DNA of 64,000 nt from Mesorhizobium sp. B2-8-5 (GCF_006440675.2 NZ_CP083951.1:5985501-6049500), one strand, 5' to 3'; positions 43,189-53,376 are shown, numbered from the stretch's first letter. Notes: generated by a model not told the origin, from the sequence alone. Program-made: numbers and translations.

Positions 43189-44154
43189 TTGCCACGCATC
43201 CTCACGCGGGAGAACGCGATCCGCTGGGCACCTTTGCTGGTGCTTCTCGCGCTCATAGTGCTGTTTACGGCGATAAACCCTTCGTTCCTGTCGCAGCGCA
43301 ACTTCGCGCGCATCGCGATCGCGGCTACGCCCGCGCTCATGGTGGCGGTCGGCGTGACCTTCATCATCGTGATGGGTTCCATCGACCTCTCCATGGAGGG
43401 TGTCGTTTCCCTGACGGCGGTCCTGTTCTGCTTCCTGATGCTGGCGCTCGGCGGAACGCTCGCGTCGGGCGGCTGGATCGCAATCCCGGTCATTCTTGCC
43501 GTCGGGGCCGCGGTCGGCCTGGTCAACGGCCTCATTCACGTCAAGCTGAAAATACCATCCTTCATGGCGAGCCTCGCGCTTGGATTCGTCGGCACGGGCG
43601 CCGCGATCCTGCTGACTGGCGGCGACATCGTCAAATTCAATGATCCGACGTTCCGCGCCCTGCTGACCTGGCGCATTCTCGGTTTCCCGCTGATGGTTTA
43701 TGTCGCGGGCCTGTGCCTCGTTCTTGCCTGGTTCATCCAGGCCCATACCCGCCTTGGACGCTATTTCTACGCGGTCGGCGGCGGCGAGGAACTCGCCCAT
43801 GCCTCGGGGGTGCGGGTGCGGCAGGTGAGGATGGCGGGGTTTTCGCTTGCCGGGTTCTTCTACGCGATAGCCGCGATCCTGCAGGTGGCGAAGCTCGGCC
43901 AGGCCGAGTCGGTCACCGGATCCAATTTCATGTTCATGTCCATCACTTCGGTCGTGGTTGGCGGCGTGGCGCTGTGGGGCGGCGTAGGTGGAGTGTGGAA
44001 CACGCTCGTCGGCGTCCTTATTGTCGCGGTGATCAACAACGGCATGGTGGTCATCGGCCTGCCCGACTTCCTGCAGGCCGCCGTTCTCGGACTGCTCGTC
44101 ATCATCGCGGTCATCCTGTCGACGGACCGGCGCTCGGTCGCGTTCGTCAAGTGA
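43189..44154 (+). CDS. Sugar ABC transporter permease (CUT2 type), first of two
   Basis: 321 residues with multiple membrane helices. GSIDLSMEGVVSLTAVLF, NGLIHVKLKIPSFMASLALGFVG, YFYAVGGGEELAHASGVRVRQVRMAGF and SITSVVVGGVALWGGVGGVWNTLVG are RbsC-like landmarks. Starts at TTG 43189, supported by GGGAGG 8 bases upstream; no better start is present. It pairs with a second permease encoded after the ATPase. Confidence 0.9.
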   Translation: MPRILTRENAIRWAPLLVLLALIVLFTAINPSFLSQRNFARIAIAATPALMVAVGVTFIIVMGSIDLSMEGVVSLTAVLFCFLMLALGGTLASGGWIAIPVILAVGAAVGLVNGLIHVKLKIPSFMASLALGFVGTGAAILLTGGDIVKFNDPTFRALLTWRILGFPLMVYVAGLCLVLAWFIQAHTRLGRYFYAVGGGEELAHASGVRVRQVRMAGFSLAGFFYAIAAILQVAKLGQAESVTGSNFMFMSITSVVVGGVALWGGVGGVWNTLVGVLIVAVINNGMVVIGLPDFLQAAVLGLLVIIAVILSTDRRSVAFVK

Positions 44155-44161
44155 GGGCGCC

Positions 44162-45667
44162 ATGTACGAATTGAGAGCCGTCGAAAAGAAGTTTCCCGGC
44201 GTCAGGGCGCTGAAATCCGTCGACTTCTCCATCAGTCGCGGTGAGATCGTCGGGCTGGTGGGCGAAAATGGCGCCGGCAAATCGACGCTCATGAAGGTGA
44301 TTTACGGCGCCTATCAGCCCGATGGCGGCGAAATCCTCATCGATGGCAAGCCTGTGCGGTTCAGCGGCCCCCGCGATGCGATGGAAAGGGGCATTGGCAT
44401 GGTGTTCCAGGAGCAATCGCTGGTCACCAACCTGTCGGTGATGGAGAACATCTTCCTGGGCTATGAGGACCAGTTTTCGCGCTTGGGCGTGGTCAACTGG
44501 AAGGCAATGGCCAAAGCCGCCAGGAAGCAGCTCGCCAAGGTCAAGCTCGATATCGACCCGCGCGCGGTCACCTCAAGTCTTTCCTTCGCGCAGCGCCAGC
44601 TTGTGGAACTGGCCAAGGTGCTGACCCTGGAGGAACGGGTGCAGGGTCACCTGGTCGTCCTGCTCGACGAGCCGACCTCGGTGCTGGCGGAGGAAGAGGT
44701 AAAGCTGTTGTTCAAGCTCGTGCGGGAGCTGACGGCGCGCGCTTCATTCATCTTCGTGTCCCATCGCATGGACGAGGTGATGGAGCTCTCGGACCGAATC
44801 TACGTGATGAAGGACGGTCAGGTGGTCGATGTCGTCTCGCGCGGCGCGGCGACGCCGGAGGCGATTCAGCACAAGATGGTCGGCCGCCACGTCGACAAGG
44901 AATATTATCGTGAGCAGCGGCAAAAGCCCTACGACGCAACGAAGCCTCTGGTCGAGCTGTCGGATGTCAGCCTGCCCGGACGGGTCCGCGACATCTCGCT
45001 GACGCTGCATGCCGGCGAGGTGCTGTGCCTGGTCGGCACCGAGGGCTCCGGCCGCGAAGCGATCCTTCGAACCATTTACGGCATGCGCGCGCCCATCAAG
45101 GGCACTCTGAAGATCAAAGGCGAGATCATCCCCGGGCTGACGGCTCGCGGCGCGGTGGAACGGGGCGTTGGCTATGTACCGCGCGAGCGCAAGGTCGAAG
45201 GGATCGTAGCCGGCATGAATGTCTACGAGAATATGACGCTCTCGCAAATGCCGCGCTACGCTCGGATGGGTTGGCTCGACGTGGCCGACGAGCGTGCCCT
45301 TGCCAGGACGTGGATCAGCAAGCTCTCCATCAAGGCAAGTTCAGAATACGCCGATTGCGGCAACCTCTCCGGAGGCAACCAGCAGAAGGTCGTGCTCGCC
45401 AAATGGCGGTCGGGCGGCTCCGATATCATGCTTCTCGACCATCCGACCCGAGGCCTGGATATCGGCGCCAAAGAGGATGTGTACGATATGATCAGGGAGA
45501 TGTGCGACGATGGGGTCGGCGTCATCCTCGTCGCCGACACGCTCGAGGAGGCGATCGGCCTTTCCCACACCATCGTCGTCATAAAGGACGGTGAGATCCA
45601 GAAGCGCTTCGACTGCGTTCCCGGCTCCAAGCCGACGCTCTACGACCTTCTGCACTACATGATCTGA
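44162..45667 (+). CDS. Sugar ABC transporter ATP-binding protein (CUT2/RbsA type, duplicated)
   Basis: 501 residues. First ABC domain: Walker A GENGAGKST, Walker B VVLLDEPTSVLAEEE. Second domain: degenerate Walker A GTEGSGREA, signature LSGGNQQKVVLAKW and IMLLDHPTRGLDIGAKED, where the usual Walker B Glu is His (DHP for DEP). That change would reduce hydrolysis at one site, as in other asymmetric RbsA proteins. Encoded between the two permease genes. Confidence 0.92.
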   Translation: MYELRAVEKKFPGVRALKSVDFSISRGEIVGLVGENGAGKSTLMKVIYGAYQPDGGEILIDGKPVRFSGPRDAMERGIGMVFQEQSLVTNLSVMENIFLGYEDQFSRLGVVNWKAMAKAARKQLAKVKLDIDPRAVTSSLSFAQRQLVELAKVLTLEERVQGHLVVLLDEPTSVLAEEEVKLLFKLVRELTARASFIFVSHRMDEVMELSDRIYVMKDGQVVDVVSRGAATPEAIQHKMVGRHVDKEYYREQRQKPYDATKPLVELSDVSLPGRVRDISLTLHAGEVLCLVGTEGSGREAILRTIYGMRAPIKGTLKIKGEIIPGLTARGAVERGVGYVPRERKVEGIVAGMNVYENMTLSQMPRYARMGWLDVADERALARTWISKLSIKASSEYADCGNLSGGNQQKVVLAKWRSGGSDIMLLDHPTRGLDIGAKEDVYDMIREMCDDGVGVILVADTLEEAIGLSHTIVVIKDGEIQKRFDCVPGSKPTLYDLLHYMI

Positions 45668-45675
45668 GAGGCCAC

Positions 45676-46617
45676 ATGGACATCCAACGCCTCAAGCCAC
45701 ACTTCCCCTGGATCACCCTTTTGGTCCTGGTGACGATCGTCGGCATCGCCGATCCGAGCTTCCTGAAGCCGGCCAATCTGCTGAGCCTTGCAGGCGACAT
45801 CGTGCCGCTGTTCATCATGGCGCTGGGACTGACCTTCGCGATCTACATCGGCGGCATCGACCTGTCGGCTCAGTCGATGGCGAACATGATCACCGTGGTT
45901 GCCTCGGTCTATCTGGCGTCGCTGGGCATATGGGTTGCCGCGCTGTGCATCCTTGCAGGCTTCGCGCTGGGCACCCTCTCCGGCTACCTGACCACCCGCA
46001 TGTACGTTCCCTCCTTCATCTCGACGCTGGCCGTCGGCGGCGTGTGCTTCTCGGTGGCGCAATGGCTGTCTGGCAATCGAGCCCTGAACATGGACGCAAC
46101 ACAGCGCAACGAAACCTTCGGCTGGATGATCGGTCGAACCGGCATCGTGCCGCACGAGCTCTTCATCGCGCTCGGCCTGCTGGCAATCTGCCTGATCATA
46201 GAACGGCGCACCATCCTCGGCAGGGCGCTGAAGGCCGTGGGCGCCGGCGAACTGGCCGCAGCCGCGTCCGGCCTCAACGTCGCCCGCTACAAGATCCTCG
46301 CCTTTGCCATATCGGGAGCGCTGGCCGCAGTGGCCGGGCTACTCTTTTCCGTCAAGCTGTCGGGCGGCGCGCCGACGATTGCCAACGGCTTCCTTCTGCC
46401 GGCCATCGTCGCAGTGCTTGTCGGCGGGACGCCGCTGACGGGCGGCGTCGGCGGTGTGCTCAACACCGCGATCGGCACGCTGATCGTGGCGGTCATCCGC
46501 GCCTCGATGCTCTACTTCGGCATCGCCGCGACGCAGCAGCAAATGGTCTTTGGTCTAGTGCTGATCGTCGCGATCGCTTTGACCATCGACCGCTCCAAAC
46601 TTCGCACCGTGAAGTGA
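45676..46617 (+). CDS. Sugar ABC transporter permease (CUT2 type), second
   Basis: 313 residues, RbsC-like: GGIDLSAQSMANMITVVASVYLA, TTRMYVPSFISTLAVGGVCFSVA, LKAVGAGELAAAASGLNVARYKILAF and LPAIVAVLVGGTPLTGGVGGVLNTAIG. Together with the permease at 43189 it would form a heterodimeric channel, unlike the single-permease importer at 34.7 kb. Starts 8 bases after the ATPase stop. Confidence 0.92.
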   Translation: MDIQRLKPHFPWITLLVLVTIVGIADPSFLKPANLLSLAGDIVPLFIMALGLTFAIYIGGIDLSAQSMANMITVVASVYLASLGIWVAALCILAGFALGTLSGYLTTRMYVPSFISTLAVGGVCFSVAQWLSGNRALNMDATQRNETFGWMIGRTGIVPHELFIALGLLAICLIIERRTILGRALKAVGAGELAAAASGLNVARYKILAFAISGALAAVAGLLFSVKLSGGAPTIANGFLLPAIVAVLVGGTPLTGGVGGVLNTAIGTLIVAVIRASMLYFGIAATQQQMVFGLVLIVAIALTIDRSKLRTVK

Positions 46618-46625
46618 GACACGCC

Positions 46626-47657
46626 ATGGCAACAATGCGCGCGGCCGTTCTGACAGCTCCGCACCGTTTCGATCTGCGTGAGGTCGCCGTACCCGAGGTT
46701 GGCCCCGACGACGCCTTGATCCGCGTCTCGCGGACCGGCATATGCGGCACCGACATCCATATGTTCAACGGTCACTATGCCGCCGACCGGCTGCCGCTCG
46801 TGCCTGGCCACGAGTTTGCCGGGACCGTCGCCGCGACGGGCGAGCGTGTGAAGCATATCAAGCCAGGCACGACCTGCGTCGCGGACGTCAATATCGGCTG
46901 TGGCGAGTGCTATTGGTGCCGCCGCAACGAGATCCTCAACTGCCCCTCGATGACGCAGGTTGGCATCGGGCGCGACGGCGCGTTCGCCGAATATGTCTGC
47001 GTGCCGGCGCGGCTCGTCATAGAGGCGCCGGACCATGTGCCGGTTCAGGTGCTTGCCCTGACCGAGCCAGTGTCCTGCGTGGTGCGCGCCGCGCGCAAGG
47101 CGCGCGCGAGTTTCGGCCAGTCAGTCGTGATCCTCGGAGCAGGACCGATCGGCAATCTGCATGTCCAGATGATGCGCCTGTGCGGCGCCGCCCCAATCAT
47201 TGTCGCGGACCTGTCGGAAGACCGTTGCCGTCTTGCCCTTGAAGCCGGTGCGGATGCAGCCGTTGCCGATCCTGCCCTGCTTAAGGCAGAGGTCTTGAAA
47301 AGGACCGGTGGACGGGGGGCGGACCTGGTGATCGAGAGCGTCGGCTCCGCACGGCTCTATGCGCTCGCCTTCGAGCTCATCCGCAAGGGCGGCCATGTCG
47401 CTTTCTTCGGCCTTACCGGGCCGCACGACACGGTGCCGGTCGATATCCTGCGCACCATCCTCGAGGAGAACAGTCTGAAGGGCTCGGTGGCCGGCATGGG
47501 AGAAGACATGCACGACGCGCTGACACTTTTGTCGCACGGCCGCTTTCGGACCGAGGCGTTCACACGCGCGACTTTCCCGCTCGATGACATCCAGCGCGCC
47601 TTCGAGACCCTGGCCGAGCGGCCCCAGGACCTCAAGACGCAAATCGTATTGAACTAG
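46626..47657 (+). CDS. Zinc-dependent alcohol (polyol) dehydrogenase
   Basis: 343 residues. Catalytic zinc site in GICGTDIHMFNG and VPGHEFAG, structural zinc site in GCGECYWCRRNEILNC, and the NAD site in VVILGAGPIGNLHVQMMRLCGA. Sorbitol/threonine dehydrogenase branch. Starts 8 bases after the permease stop, so it belongs to the importer operon and probably catalyses the first oxidation of the imported compound. Confidence 0.9.
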   Translation: MATMRAAVLTAPHRFDLREVAVPEVGPDDALIRVSRTGICGTDIHMFNGHYAADRLPLVPGHEFAGTVAATGERVKHIKPGTTCVADVNIGCGECYWCRRNEILNCPSMTQVGIGRDGAFAEYVCVPARLVIEAPDHVPVQVLALTEPVSCVVRAARKARASFGQSVVILGAGPIGNLHVQMMRLCGAAPIIVADLSEDRCRLALEAGADAAVADPALLKAEVLKRTGGRGADLVIESVGSARLYALAFELIRKGGHVAFFGLTGPHDTVPVDILRTILEENSLKGSVAGMGEDMHDALTLLSHGRFRTEAFTRATFPLDDIQRAFETLAERPQDLKTQIVLN

Positions 47658-47722
47658 GCGCCGGCGCGTTCCGCCCGCAACGGATCGCGGACGGCCGGCG
47701 CACGCCAGAACGGAGGCATTCC

Positions 47723-49219
47723 ATGCTCGATTTCACTGACCGCGCAGCCCTCCCGGATGCACCGCGCGAATTTGGTTTCTGGTCGGACGGATGCTGGCGC
47801 AAAGGCGGCGCCATGTTCGAGCGCCGGTCGCCGGGCCACGGCGTGCCGGTGACGCTTACGCCCAGATGCACGGTGGACGACCTCAATGCCGCCGTCGCCG
47901 CGGCGCGCCGCGCATTCGAGGATCGCCGGTGGGCCGGACTGCCAGGGGCCGACCGGGCCGGCGTGCTGCTGAGGACGGCCGACATTCTGCGCCGCCGTCG
48001 TGATGAAATCGCCTATTGGGAAGTCCTCGAGAACGGCAAGCCGATCTCCCAGGCGCGCGGCGAGATCGATCACTGCATCGCCTGTTTCGAGGTCGGCGCG
48101 GGCGCCGCAAGGCTGTTGCACGGCGACAGTTTCAACAGTCTCGGCGACGGCCTTTTCGGCATGGTGCTGCGCGAGCCAGTCGGCGTGGTCGGGCTCATCA
48201 CACCATGGAACTTCCCGTTCCTGATCCTTTGCGAACGCGTTCCGTTCATCCTCGCCAGCGGCTGCACCATGGTCGTCAAACCTTCCGAGGTCACGTCCGC
48301 GACGACACTTTTGCTTGGCGAAATCCTTTCCAAAGCCGGCGCGCCGGACGGCGTCTATAACGTCGTTACCGGATCGGGCCGGACGATTGGTCAGGCTTTG
48401 AGCGAGCATCCCGATGTCGACATGCTGTCTTTTACCGGATCGACATCCGTCGGACGCTCATGCGTCCATGCGGCAGCCGACTCGAACTTCAAGAAGCTCG
48501 GCCTGGAGCTGGGCGGCAAGAATCCGATCATCGTCTTTGCGGACAGCGACCTCGAGGATGCGGCGGACGGCGCGGCTTTCGGCATAAGCTTCAACACGGG
48601 CCAGTGCTGCGTGTCGTCGAGCCGCGTCATCGTGGAGCGCTCGGTCGCTCGCGAGTTTGAGGAAATCCTTGCCGCCAAGATGGCCAAGATAGTCGTTGGC
48701 GATCCGCTGCAGACGAAGACGCAGGTCGGAGCCATCACCACCGATGCGCAGAATTCAACCATCCTGAGCTATATCGACAAGGGCAAGGCCGAAGGGGCGA
48801 CGCTTGTCGCCGGCGGGCAGGCCCTGGATCTTGGCGGCGGCCAGTATATCGCGCCAACGTTGTTTTCAGGGGTCACACCCGGGATGTCGATTGCTCGCGA
48901 CGAAATCTTCGGGCCCGTCCTGTCGTCCTTCCATTTCGACACGGTCGAGCAGGCCATCAGTCTCGCGAACGATACGGTGTATGGCCTGGCTGCCAGCGTG
49001 TGGACAAAGAACATAGACAAGGCGCTGGTGGTGACGCGGCGCGTGCGCGCCGGTCGGTTCTGGGTGAACACGATGATGGCCGGAGGGCCGGAGATGCCGC
49101 TCGGCGGGTTCAAGCAGTCCGGATGGGGAAGAGAGGCCGGAATGTACGGCGTGGAGGAATACACACAGGTGAAGTCCGTCCACATCGAGATCGGCAAGCG
49201 TGCGCACTGGATCAAGTGA
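47723..49219 (+). CDS. Aldehyde dehydrogenase
   Basis: 498 residues. NAD-site motif ITPWNFPFLILCERV, SFTGSTSVGR, the general base in KLGLELGGKNP and the nucleophile in NTGQCCVSSSR are all intact. It would oxidise the aldehyde from the preceding dehydrogenase or GMC enzyme to a carboxylic acid, the form later loaded with CoA. GGAGG precedes the ATG. Overlaps the GMC gene by one base. Confidence 0.93.
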   Translation: MLDFTDRAALPDAPREFGFWSDGCWRKGGAMFERRSPGHGVPVTLTPRCTVDDLNAAVAAARRAFEDRRWAGLPGADRAGVLLRTADILRRRRDEIAYWEVLENGKPISQARGEIDHCIACFEVGAGAARLLHGDSFNSLGDGLFGMVLREPVGVVGLITPWNFPFLILCERVPFILASGCTMVVKPSEVTSATTLLLGEILSKAGAPDGVYNVVTGSGRTIGQALSEHPDVDMLSFTGSTSVGRSCVHAAADSNFKKLGLELGGKNPIIVFADSDLEDAADGAAFGISFNTGQCCVSSSRVIVERSVAREFEEILAAKMAKIVVGDPLQTKTQVGAITTDAQNSTILSYIDKGKAEGATLVAGGQALDLGGGQYIAPTLFSGVTPGMSIARDEIFGPVLSSFHFDTVEQAISLANDTVYGLAASVWTKNIDKALVVTRRVRAGRFWVNTMMAGGPEMPLGGFKQSGWGREAGMYGVEEYTQVKSVHIEIGKRAHWIK

Positions 49220-50823
49220 TGACGACAGGTTTCGACTATGTGATCGTCGGCGCAGGCTCTTCGGGTTGCGTGCTTGCTGCGCGCCTGTCCGAGAATCCGG
49301 CTGTAAGGGTCTGTATCATCGAGGCCGGCGGCAAGGACAGCCATCCCTACATCCATATGCCGGTCGGCTTCGCCAAGATGACCACGGGACCGCTCACCTG
49401 GGGGCTGGTGACGGCGCCGCAGAAGCACGCCGACAACCGCGAAATTCTTTATGCCCAGGCGAAGGTTCTCGGCGGCGGTTCGTCCATCAATGCCGAGGTC
49501 TATACCCGCGGGCACGAGACCGATTACGACCGCTGGGCGAACGAGGAAGGCGCGGACGGCTGGGCGTTCAAGGACGTCCGGAAATATTTCCTCCGTTCCG
49601 AGGGCAACAGCATACTCTCCGGCAAGCTGCACGGCACCAACGGACCGCTCGGCGTATCGAACATACCAGATCCGAACGTCGTCTCGCGCGCATTCGTCCA
49701 GAGCTGCCAGGAATACGGGCTGCCCTATAATCCGGACTTCAACGGCGCGAAGCAGGAAGGCGCCGGCATCTACCAGATCACAACGCGCAACAACCGCCGC
49801 TGCTCGGCTGCCGTGGGCTACCTCAAGCCTGCCCTGACACGCCCGAACCTGACGCTGATCACAGGAGCCCTGGTCCATCGCATCGTCTTCAAGGGCCGCC
49901 GGGCCGTTGGCGTCGAATGCTCGGTCGGCGGCTCACTGAAGGTCATAAACGCCGACAGCGAAGTGCTGGTCACCTCCGGGGCGATAGGCACGCCGAAGCT
50001 GATGATGCTGTCAGGCGTCGGCCCTGCCGATCACCTTCGTCACCATGGCATCGAAGCGATCCAGGATCTTCCGGGTGTCGGGCAAAACCTTCAGGATCAT
50101 TTTGGCATCGACATCGTGGCCCAGCTGAAAGGCCACGATTCACTCGACAAATACAACAAGACGCACTGGATGCTGTGGGCCGGTATCCAGTACACGCTGT
50201 TCAGGACCGGGCCGATAACGTCGAACGTGGTCGAGGGCGGCGCCTTCTGGCATTCCTCGGGGAACCATGCGGGAGCGGTTCCCGATCTGCAGTTCCACTT
50301 CCTGGCGGGAGCCGGCGCGGAAGCGGGCGTGCCGTCGGTTCCGAAAGGATCGTCCGGCATCACATTGAACAGCTATACGCTGCGCCCGAAATCGCGCGGA
50401 AGCGTGACGCTCCGCTCGCCGGATCCACGCGACAATCCAATCGTCGACCCCAATTTCCTCGCGGAGCCCGACGACCTGAGAATATCGGTCGAAGGCATCA
50501 AGATCAGCCGGGAGATCTTCAATCAGCAGTCGCTGCGCAAATTCATCAAGGAGCTCCGTTTCCCTGACACAAGCGTGCGCTCGCAGTCAGACCATGAAGC
50601 CTATGCGCGACGCTACGGCCGGACCTCGTATCACCCGACTTGCACGTGTAAGATGGGGAAGGATGCGATGTCCGTGGTCGACCCTCTCCTGCGAGTGCGC
50701 GGGTTGGATGGCATCCGCATCTGCGATAGCTCGGCAATGCCGTCCTTGGTCGGCTCAAACACCAATGCAGCGACAATCATGATCGGCGAGCATGCGTCGG
50801 ACCTGATCCGAAGCAACCGCTAG
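49219..50823 (+). CDS. GMC-family FAD-dependent alcohol oxidoreductase
   Basis: 534 residues. The FAD-binding motif VIVGAGSSGCVLAARLSE is at the N-terminus, with GMC signatures VLGGGSSINAEVYTRG and TSGAIGTPKLMMLSGVGP. The C-terminal catalytic part has SYHPTCTCKMG (His) and DSSAMPSLVGSNTNAATIMIGE (Asn). Choline dehydrogenase-like branch; oxidises a primary or secondary alcohol and passes electrons on. Last gene of the importer operon, converging on an aldo/keto reductase. Confidence 0.93.
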   Translation: MTTGFDYVIVGAGSSGCVLAARLSENPAVRVCIIEAGGKDSHPYIHMPVGFAKMTTGPLTWGLVTAPQKHADNREILYAQAKVLGGGSSINAEVYTRGHETDYDRWANEEGADGWAFKDVRKYFLRSEGNSILSGKLHGTNGPLGVSNIPDPNVVSRAFVQSCQEYGLPYNPDFNGAKQEGAGIYQITTRNNRRCSAAVGYLKPALTRPNLTLITGALVHRIVFKGRRAVGVECSVGGSLKVINADSEVLVTSGAIGTPKLMMLSGVGPADHLRHHGIEAIQDLPGVGQNLQDHFGIDIVAQLKGHDSLDKYNKTHWMLWAGIQYTLFRTGPITSNVVEGGAFWHSSGNHAGAVPDLQFHFLAGAGAEAGVPSVPKGSSGITLNSYTLRPKSRGSVTLRSPDPRDNPIVDPNFLAEPDDLRISVEGIKISREIFNQQSLRKFIKELRFPDTSVRSQSDHEAYARRYGRTSYHPTCTCKMGKDAMSVVDPLLRVRGLDGIRICDSSAMPSLVGSNTNAATIMIGEHASDLIRSNR

Positions 50824-50869
50824 CATTTGCCAGTCGCTTCGGATCTGCTCGCTCTCCCTGTTCGCGCGC

Positions 50870-51691
50870 TCAGGTGTCGAAATCCGGGGCATAAGGGATC
50901 AGCCGCTTCCCAACAACGCGGAAACCGACGGCATTCATGGCGTCGATGCGGCCCATGTCGATGCTCGACAAGGTGAAGTCCATCACGTCGAAATTCGAGC
51001 GGATGTTGCCTGGCTTGGTGGACATCGTGTTGATCGGCAAACCCTTCTGCAGGATCCAGCGCAACGCGACCTGGGCGGCCGACTTGCCGTATGTGGCGCC
51101 GATATCGGCGAAAAGCGGATGCTTGAAAACCTCGCCGCGCGCGACCGAGCAGTAGGACGATAGAGGGATGCCCGTCTCACTCGCGGCCGCCAGCAGTTTG
51201 CGCTGGTCAAGAAGCGGATGGAATTCCACCTGATTTGTTACGAGCGGCACGCCGGTGATCTGCCTCGCCTGCCGCATCATCGCCGCTGTGTAGTTCGAAA
51301 TTCCGATGGTGCTGGTGAAACCCCGTTCCTGCGCCTCCTGAAGCAGTTCAAGCGAGAGCTTGATGTCGCCTCCTGGCGTCGGCCAGTGAAGAAGCAGAAT
51401 GTCGACACGATCCAACTTCAGATCCCGCAAGGACTGTTCGACGGATGACATGAACCGCTCTTGCGAGAAGTTCTCCACGGTGACTTTTGTCGTGATGCAG
51501 AGCTCGTCCCGAGCTATGCCGCTCTCGGCCAAGGCCAGGCCTGTATCGGCTTCATTGCCGTAAGCCTGGGCCGTGTCGAAGGCGCGGTATCCCGTGTCGA
51601 TTGCCGCCGCGATCGCGTTGCGCAGCGCATCGCCCTTGAGGGGGAAGGTCCCGAACACTCTCTGGTTCGCCTTCTGGAACATGATATTCAT
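50870..51691 (-). CDS. Aldo/keto reductase (AKR)
   Basis: 273 residues. The catalytic tetrad is seen in FDTAQAYGNE (Asp, Tyr), ITTKV (Lys) and ILLLHWP (His). Related to 2,5-diketogluconate reductase/DkgB-type enzymes. GGGAGGG precedes the ATG at 51691. It is divergent from the CoA-transferase gene across a region with a TetR-type palindrome, so it belongs to the same regulon. Confidence 0.9.
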   Translation of the reverse strand: MNIMFQKANQRVFGTFPLKGDALRNAIAAAIDTGYRAFDTAQAYGNEADTGLALAESGIARDELCITTKVTVENFSQERFMSSVEQSLRDLKLDRVDILLLHWPTPGGDIKLSLELLQEAQERGFTSTIGISNYTAAMMRQARQITGVPLVTNQVEFHPLLDQRKLLAAASETGIPLSSYCSVARGEVFKHPLFADIGATYGKSAAQVALRWILQKGLPINTMSTKPGNIRSNFDVMDFTLSSIDMGRIDAMNAVGFRVVGKRLIPYAPDFDT

Positions 51692-51727
51692 CGAAATCCC
51701 TCCCACTCATTGTGGTCAGCCCGGAGC

Positions 51728-51777
51728 TTGCCTTGAAAGCCGCAGGCGGTTATACCAACGATATAACTGTTTAGTTA
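51728..51777 (+). promoter_or_regulatory. Divergent promoter region with TetR operator, site 2
   Basis: TAACTGTTTAGTTA (51764-51777) is the operator. For the plus strand, -35 TTGCCT (51728-51733) and -10 TATACC (51751-51756) are 17 bp apart, with the operator just downstream. For the minus strand the operator lies in the spacer after TTGAAT. An additional GTTATA/TATAAC pair spans 51749-51767. Confidence 0.55.
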
Positions 51778-51804
51778 CTTATTCAAGCTTTGTGGAGAGG
51801 AAAC

Positions 51805-53376
51805 GTGAGCAAGGTCAGGTCCGCAGCGGAGGCCGTCACCCAGATTCGCGACGGAGCGGTGGTAGCCGTCAATTCGTCGTCCGGTCTGCTGTGTCCGGAC
51901 GCCGTGCTTGAAGCGCTCGGCAAACGTTTCACAGTCGAAGGGGCACCCCGTAACATCACCACCATCCATCCGATCGCCGCGGGCGACATGTTCGGCACCA
52001 AGGGCGTCGACCACATCGCCTTGCCGGGATTGATCAGCCGCATCATCGGCGGCTCATATCCATCGGGGCCTACCAATGCCGAGCCGCCGCTGATCTGGCA
52101 GCGCATTCTCGCTGGCGACGTGGCGGCCTGGAATTTCCCCTCAGGCGTCGTGTTCGACATGCTGCGCGAGGGCGCGGCGCACCGACCGGGTGTGTTGACC
52201 AAGGTAGGCATGGACACCTTTGTCGATCCGGCACTCGAAGGCGGGGCCATGAACGACGCGGCACGGAAGTCACCGATCGTGCAGCGCGTGGAGTTCAACG
52301 GCGAGACATGGCTCCACTTCCCACCCCTCAAGCCGGACGTGGCGATCATCCGGGCGACGACGGCGGACGAGAAGGGAAACCTTACCTTCGAGCAGGAAGG
52401 GGCAACCCTCGGTGCGATGGAGATGGCGCTTGCGGCGCGCAATTGCGGCGGCATCGTCATCGCCCAGGTCAAGCGCGTCGCGGCTCAAGGCACGCTGCGG
52501 CCGCATGAGGTGCGGGTCCCCGGAATCCTGGTGGACTTCATTGTCGAAGCTCCGGATCAACTGCAGACCACGGGAACCGCATACGATCCAGCCATATCGG
52601 GCGAACTGTTCCGGCCCCTGCGCACATTCCGTACGCCTGAATACAATGTCTCCAAGGTCATCGCACGCCGGGTCGCGCAGGAGCTTCGAGCGGGCTGGGC
52701 CGTCAACATCGGCTTCGGCATCTCCGCCAACGTGCCTCGCATCCTGATCGAGGAGGGCCTGCACGGCGCCGTCACCTGGGTGATAGAACAAGGTCCGGTG
52801 GGCGGCGTGCCGCTGCTCGATTTCAAATTCGGCTGCGCCTCCAACGCAGAGGCCTTCGTCGCTTCCCCGCACCTTTTCACATACTTCCAGGCCGGCAGCT
52901 TTGACTGTTCCCTGCTGTCGTTCCTCGAAATCGGATCCGACGGGTCCGTGAATGTCTCGCGGCTTTCGTCGGCGCCGCACCGCACCGCCGGCGCCGGAGG
53001 CTTCGTGGACATCACCTCGCGGGCGCGTAAGATCGTGTTCTCGGGCAATTTCAATGCAGGCGCGAAGATGCGGCTGGAAAACGGAAATCTGGTCATCGAC
53101 AAGGAAGGCAAGGTCGCCAAGATCGTGCCGAAGGTGGATCAGGTCAGCTTTTCGGGGGCGCGCGCCCGCAGCCAGGGCCAGGACGTCACCTATGTGACCG
53201 AAAGATGCGTCATCCGGCTGGCGGCCGACGGCTTGGTCGTCACCGAAATAGCGCCGGGGCTCGACCTCGAACGTGACGTCCTGCAGCAGGCAGCCACACC
53301 GCTCTCGGTCTCCCCCCAACTGAAGGTGATGGACGAGGCACTGTTTCTTGACCAGCCGATAGGGCTGCGGTTGTGA
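51805..53376 (+). CDS. Acyl-CoA:acetate/3-ketoacid CoA-transferase family (YdiF-like, fused subunits)
   Basis: 523 residues, both halves of a class I CoA-transferase in one chain. The N-terminal half has DGAVVAVNSSSGLLCPDAVLEALG; the C-terminal half has NIGFGISANVPRILIEEG and VIEQGPVGGVPLLDFKFG, where the Glu of EQG corresponds to the catalytic residue that forms the CoA thioester. GTG 51805 follows GGAGAGG and is preferred to an upstream TTG. It would activate the carboxylic acid made by the oxidative genes. Overlaps the hydratase gene by four bases. Confidence 0.9.
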   Translation: MSKVRSAAEAVTQIRDGAVVAVNSSSGLLCPDAVLEALGKRFTVEGAPRNITTIHPIAAGDMFGTKGVDHIALPGLISRIIGGSYPSGPTNAEPPLIWQRILAGDVAAWNFPSGVVFDMLREGAAHRPGVLTKVGMDTFVDPALEGGAMNDAARKSPIVQRVEFNGETWLHFPPLKPDVAIIRATTADEKGNLTFEQEGATLGAMEMALAARNCGGIVIAQVKRVAAQGTLRPHEVRVPGILVDFIVEAPDQLQTTGTAYDPAISGELFRPLRTFRTPEYNVSKVIARRVAQELRAGWAVNIGFGISANVPRILIEEGLHGAVTWVIEQGPVGGVPLLDFKFGCASNAEAFVASPHLFTYFQAGSFDCSLLSFLEIGSDGSVNVSRLSSAPHRTAGAGGFVDITSRARKIVFSGNFNAGAKMRLENGNLVIDKEGKVAKIVPKVDQVSFSGARARSQGQDVTYVTERCVIRLAADGLVVTEIAPGLDLERDVLQQAATPLSVSPQLKVMDEALFLDQPIGLRL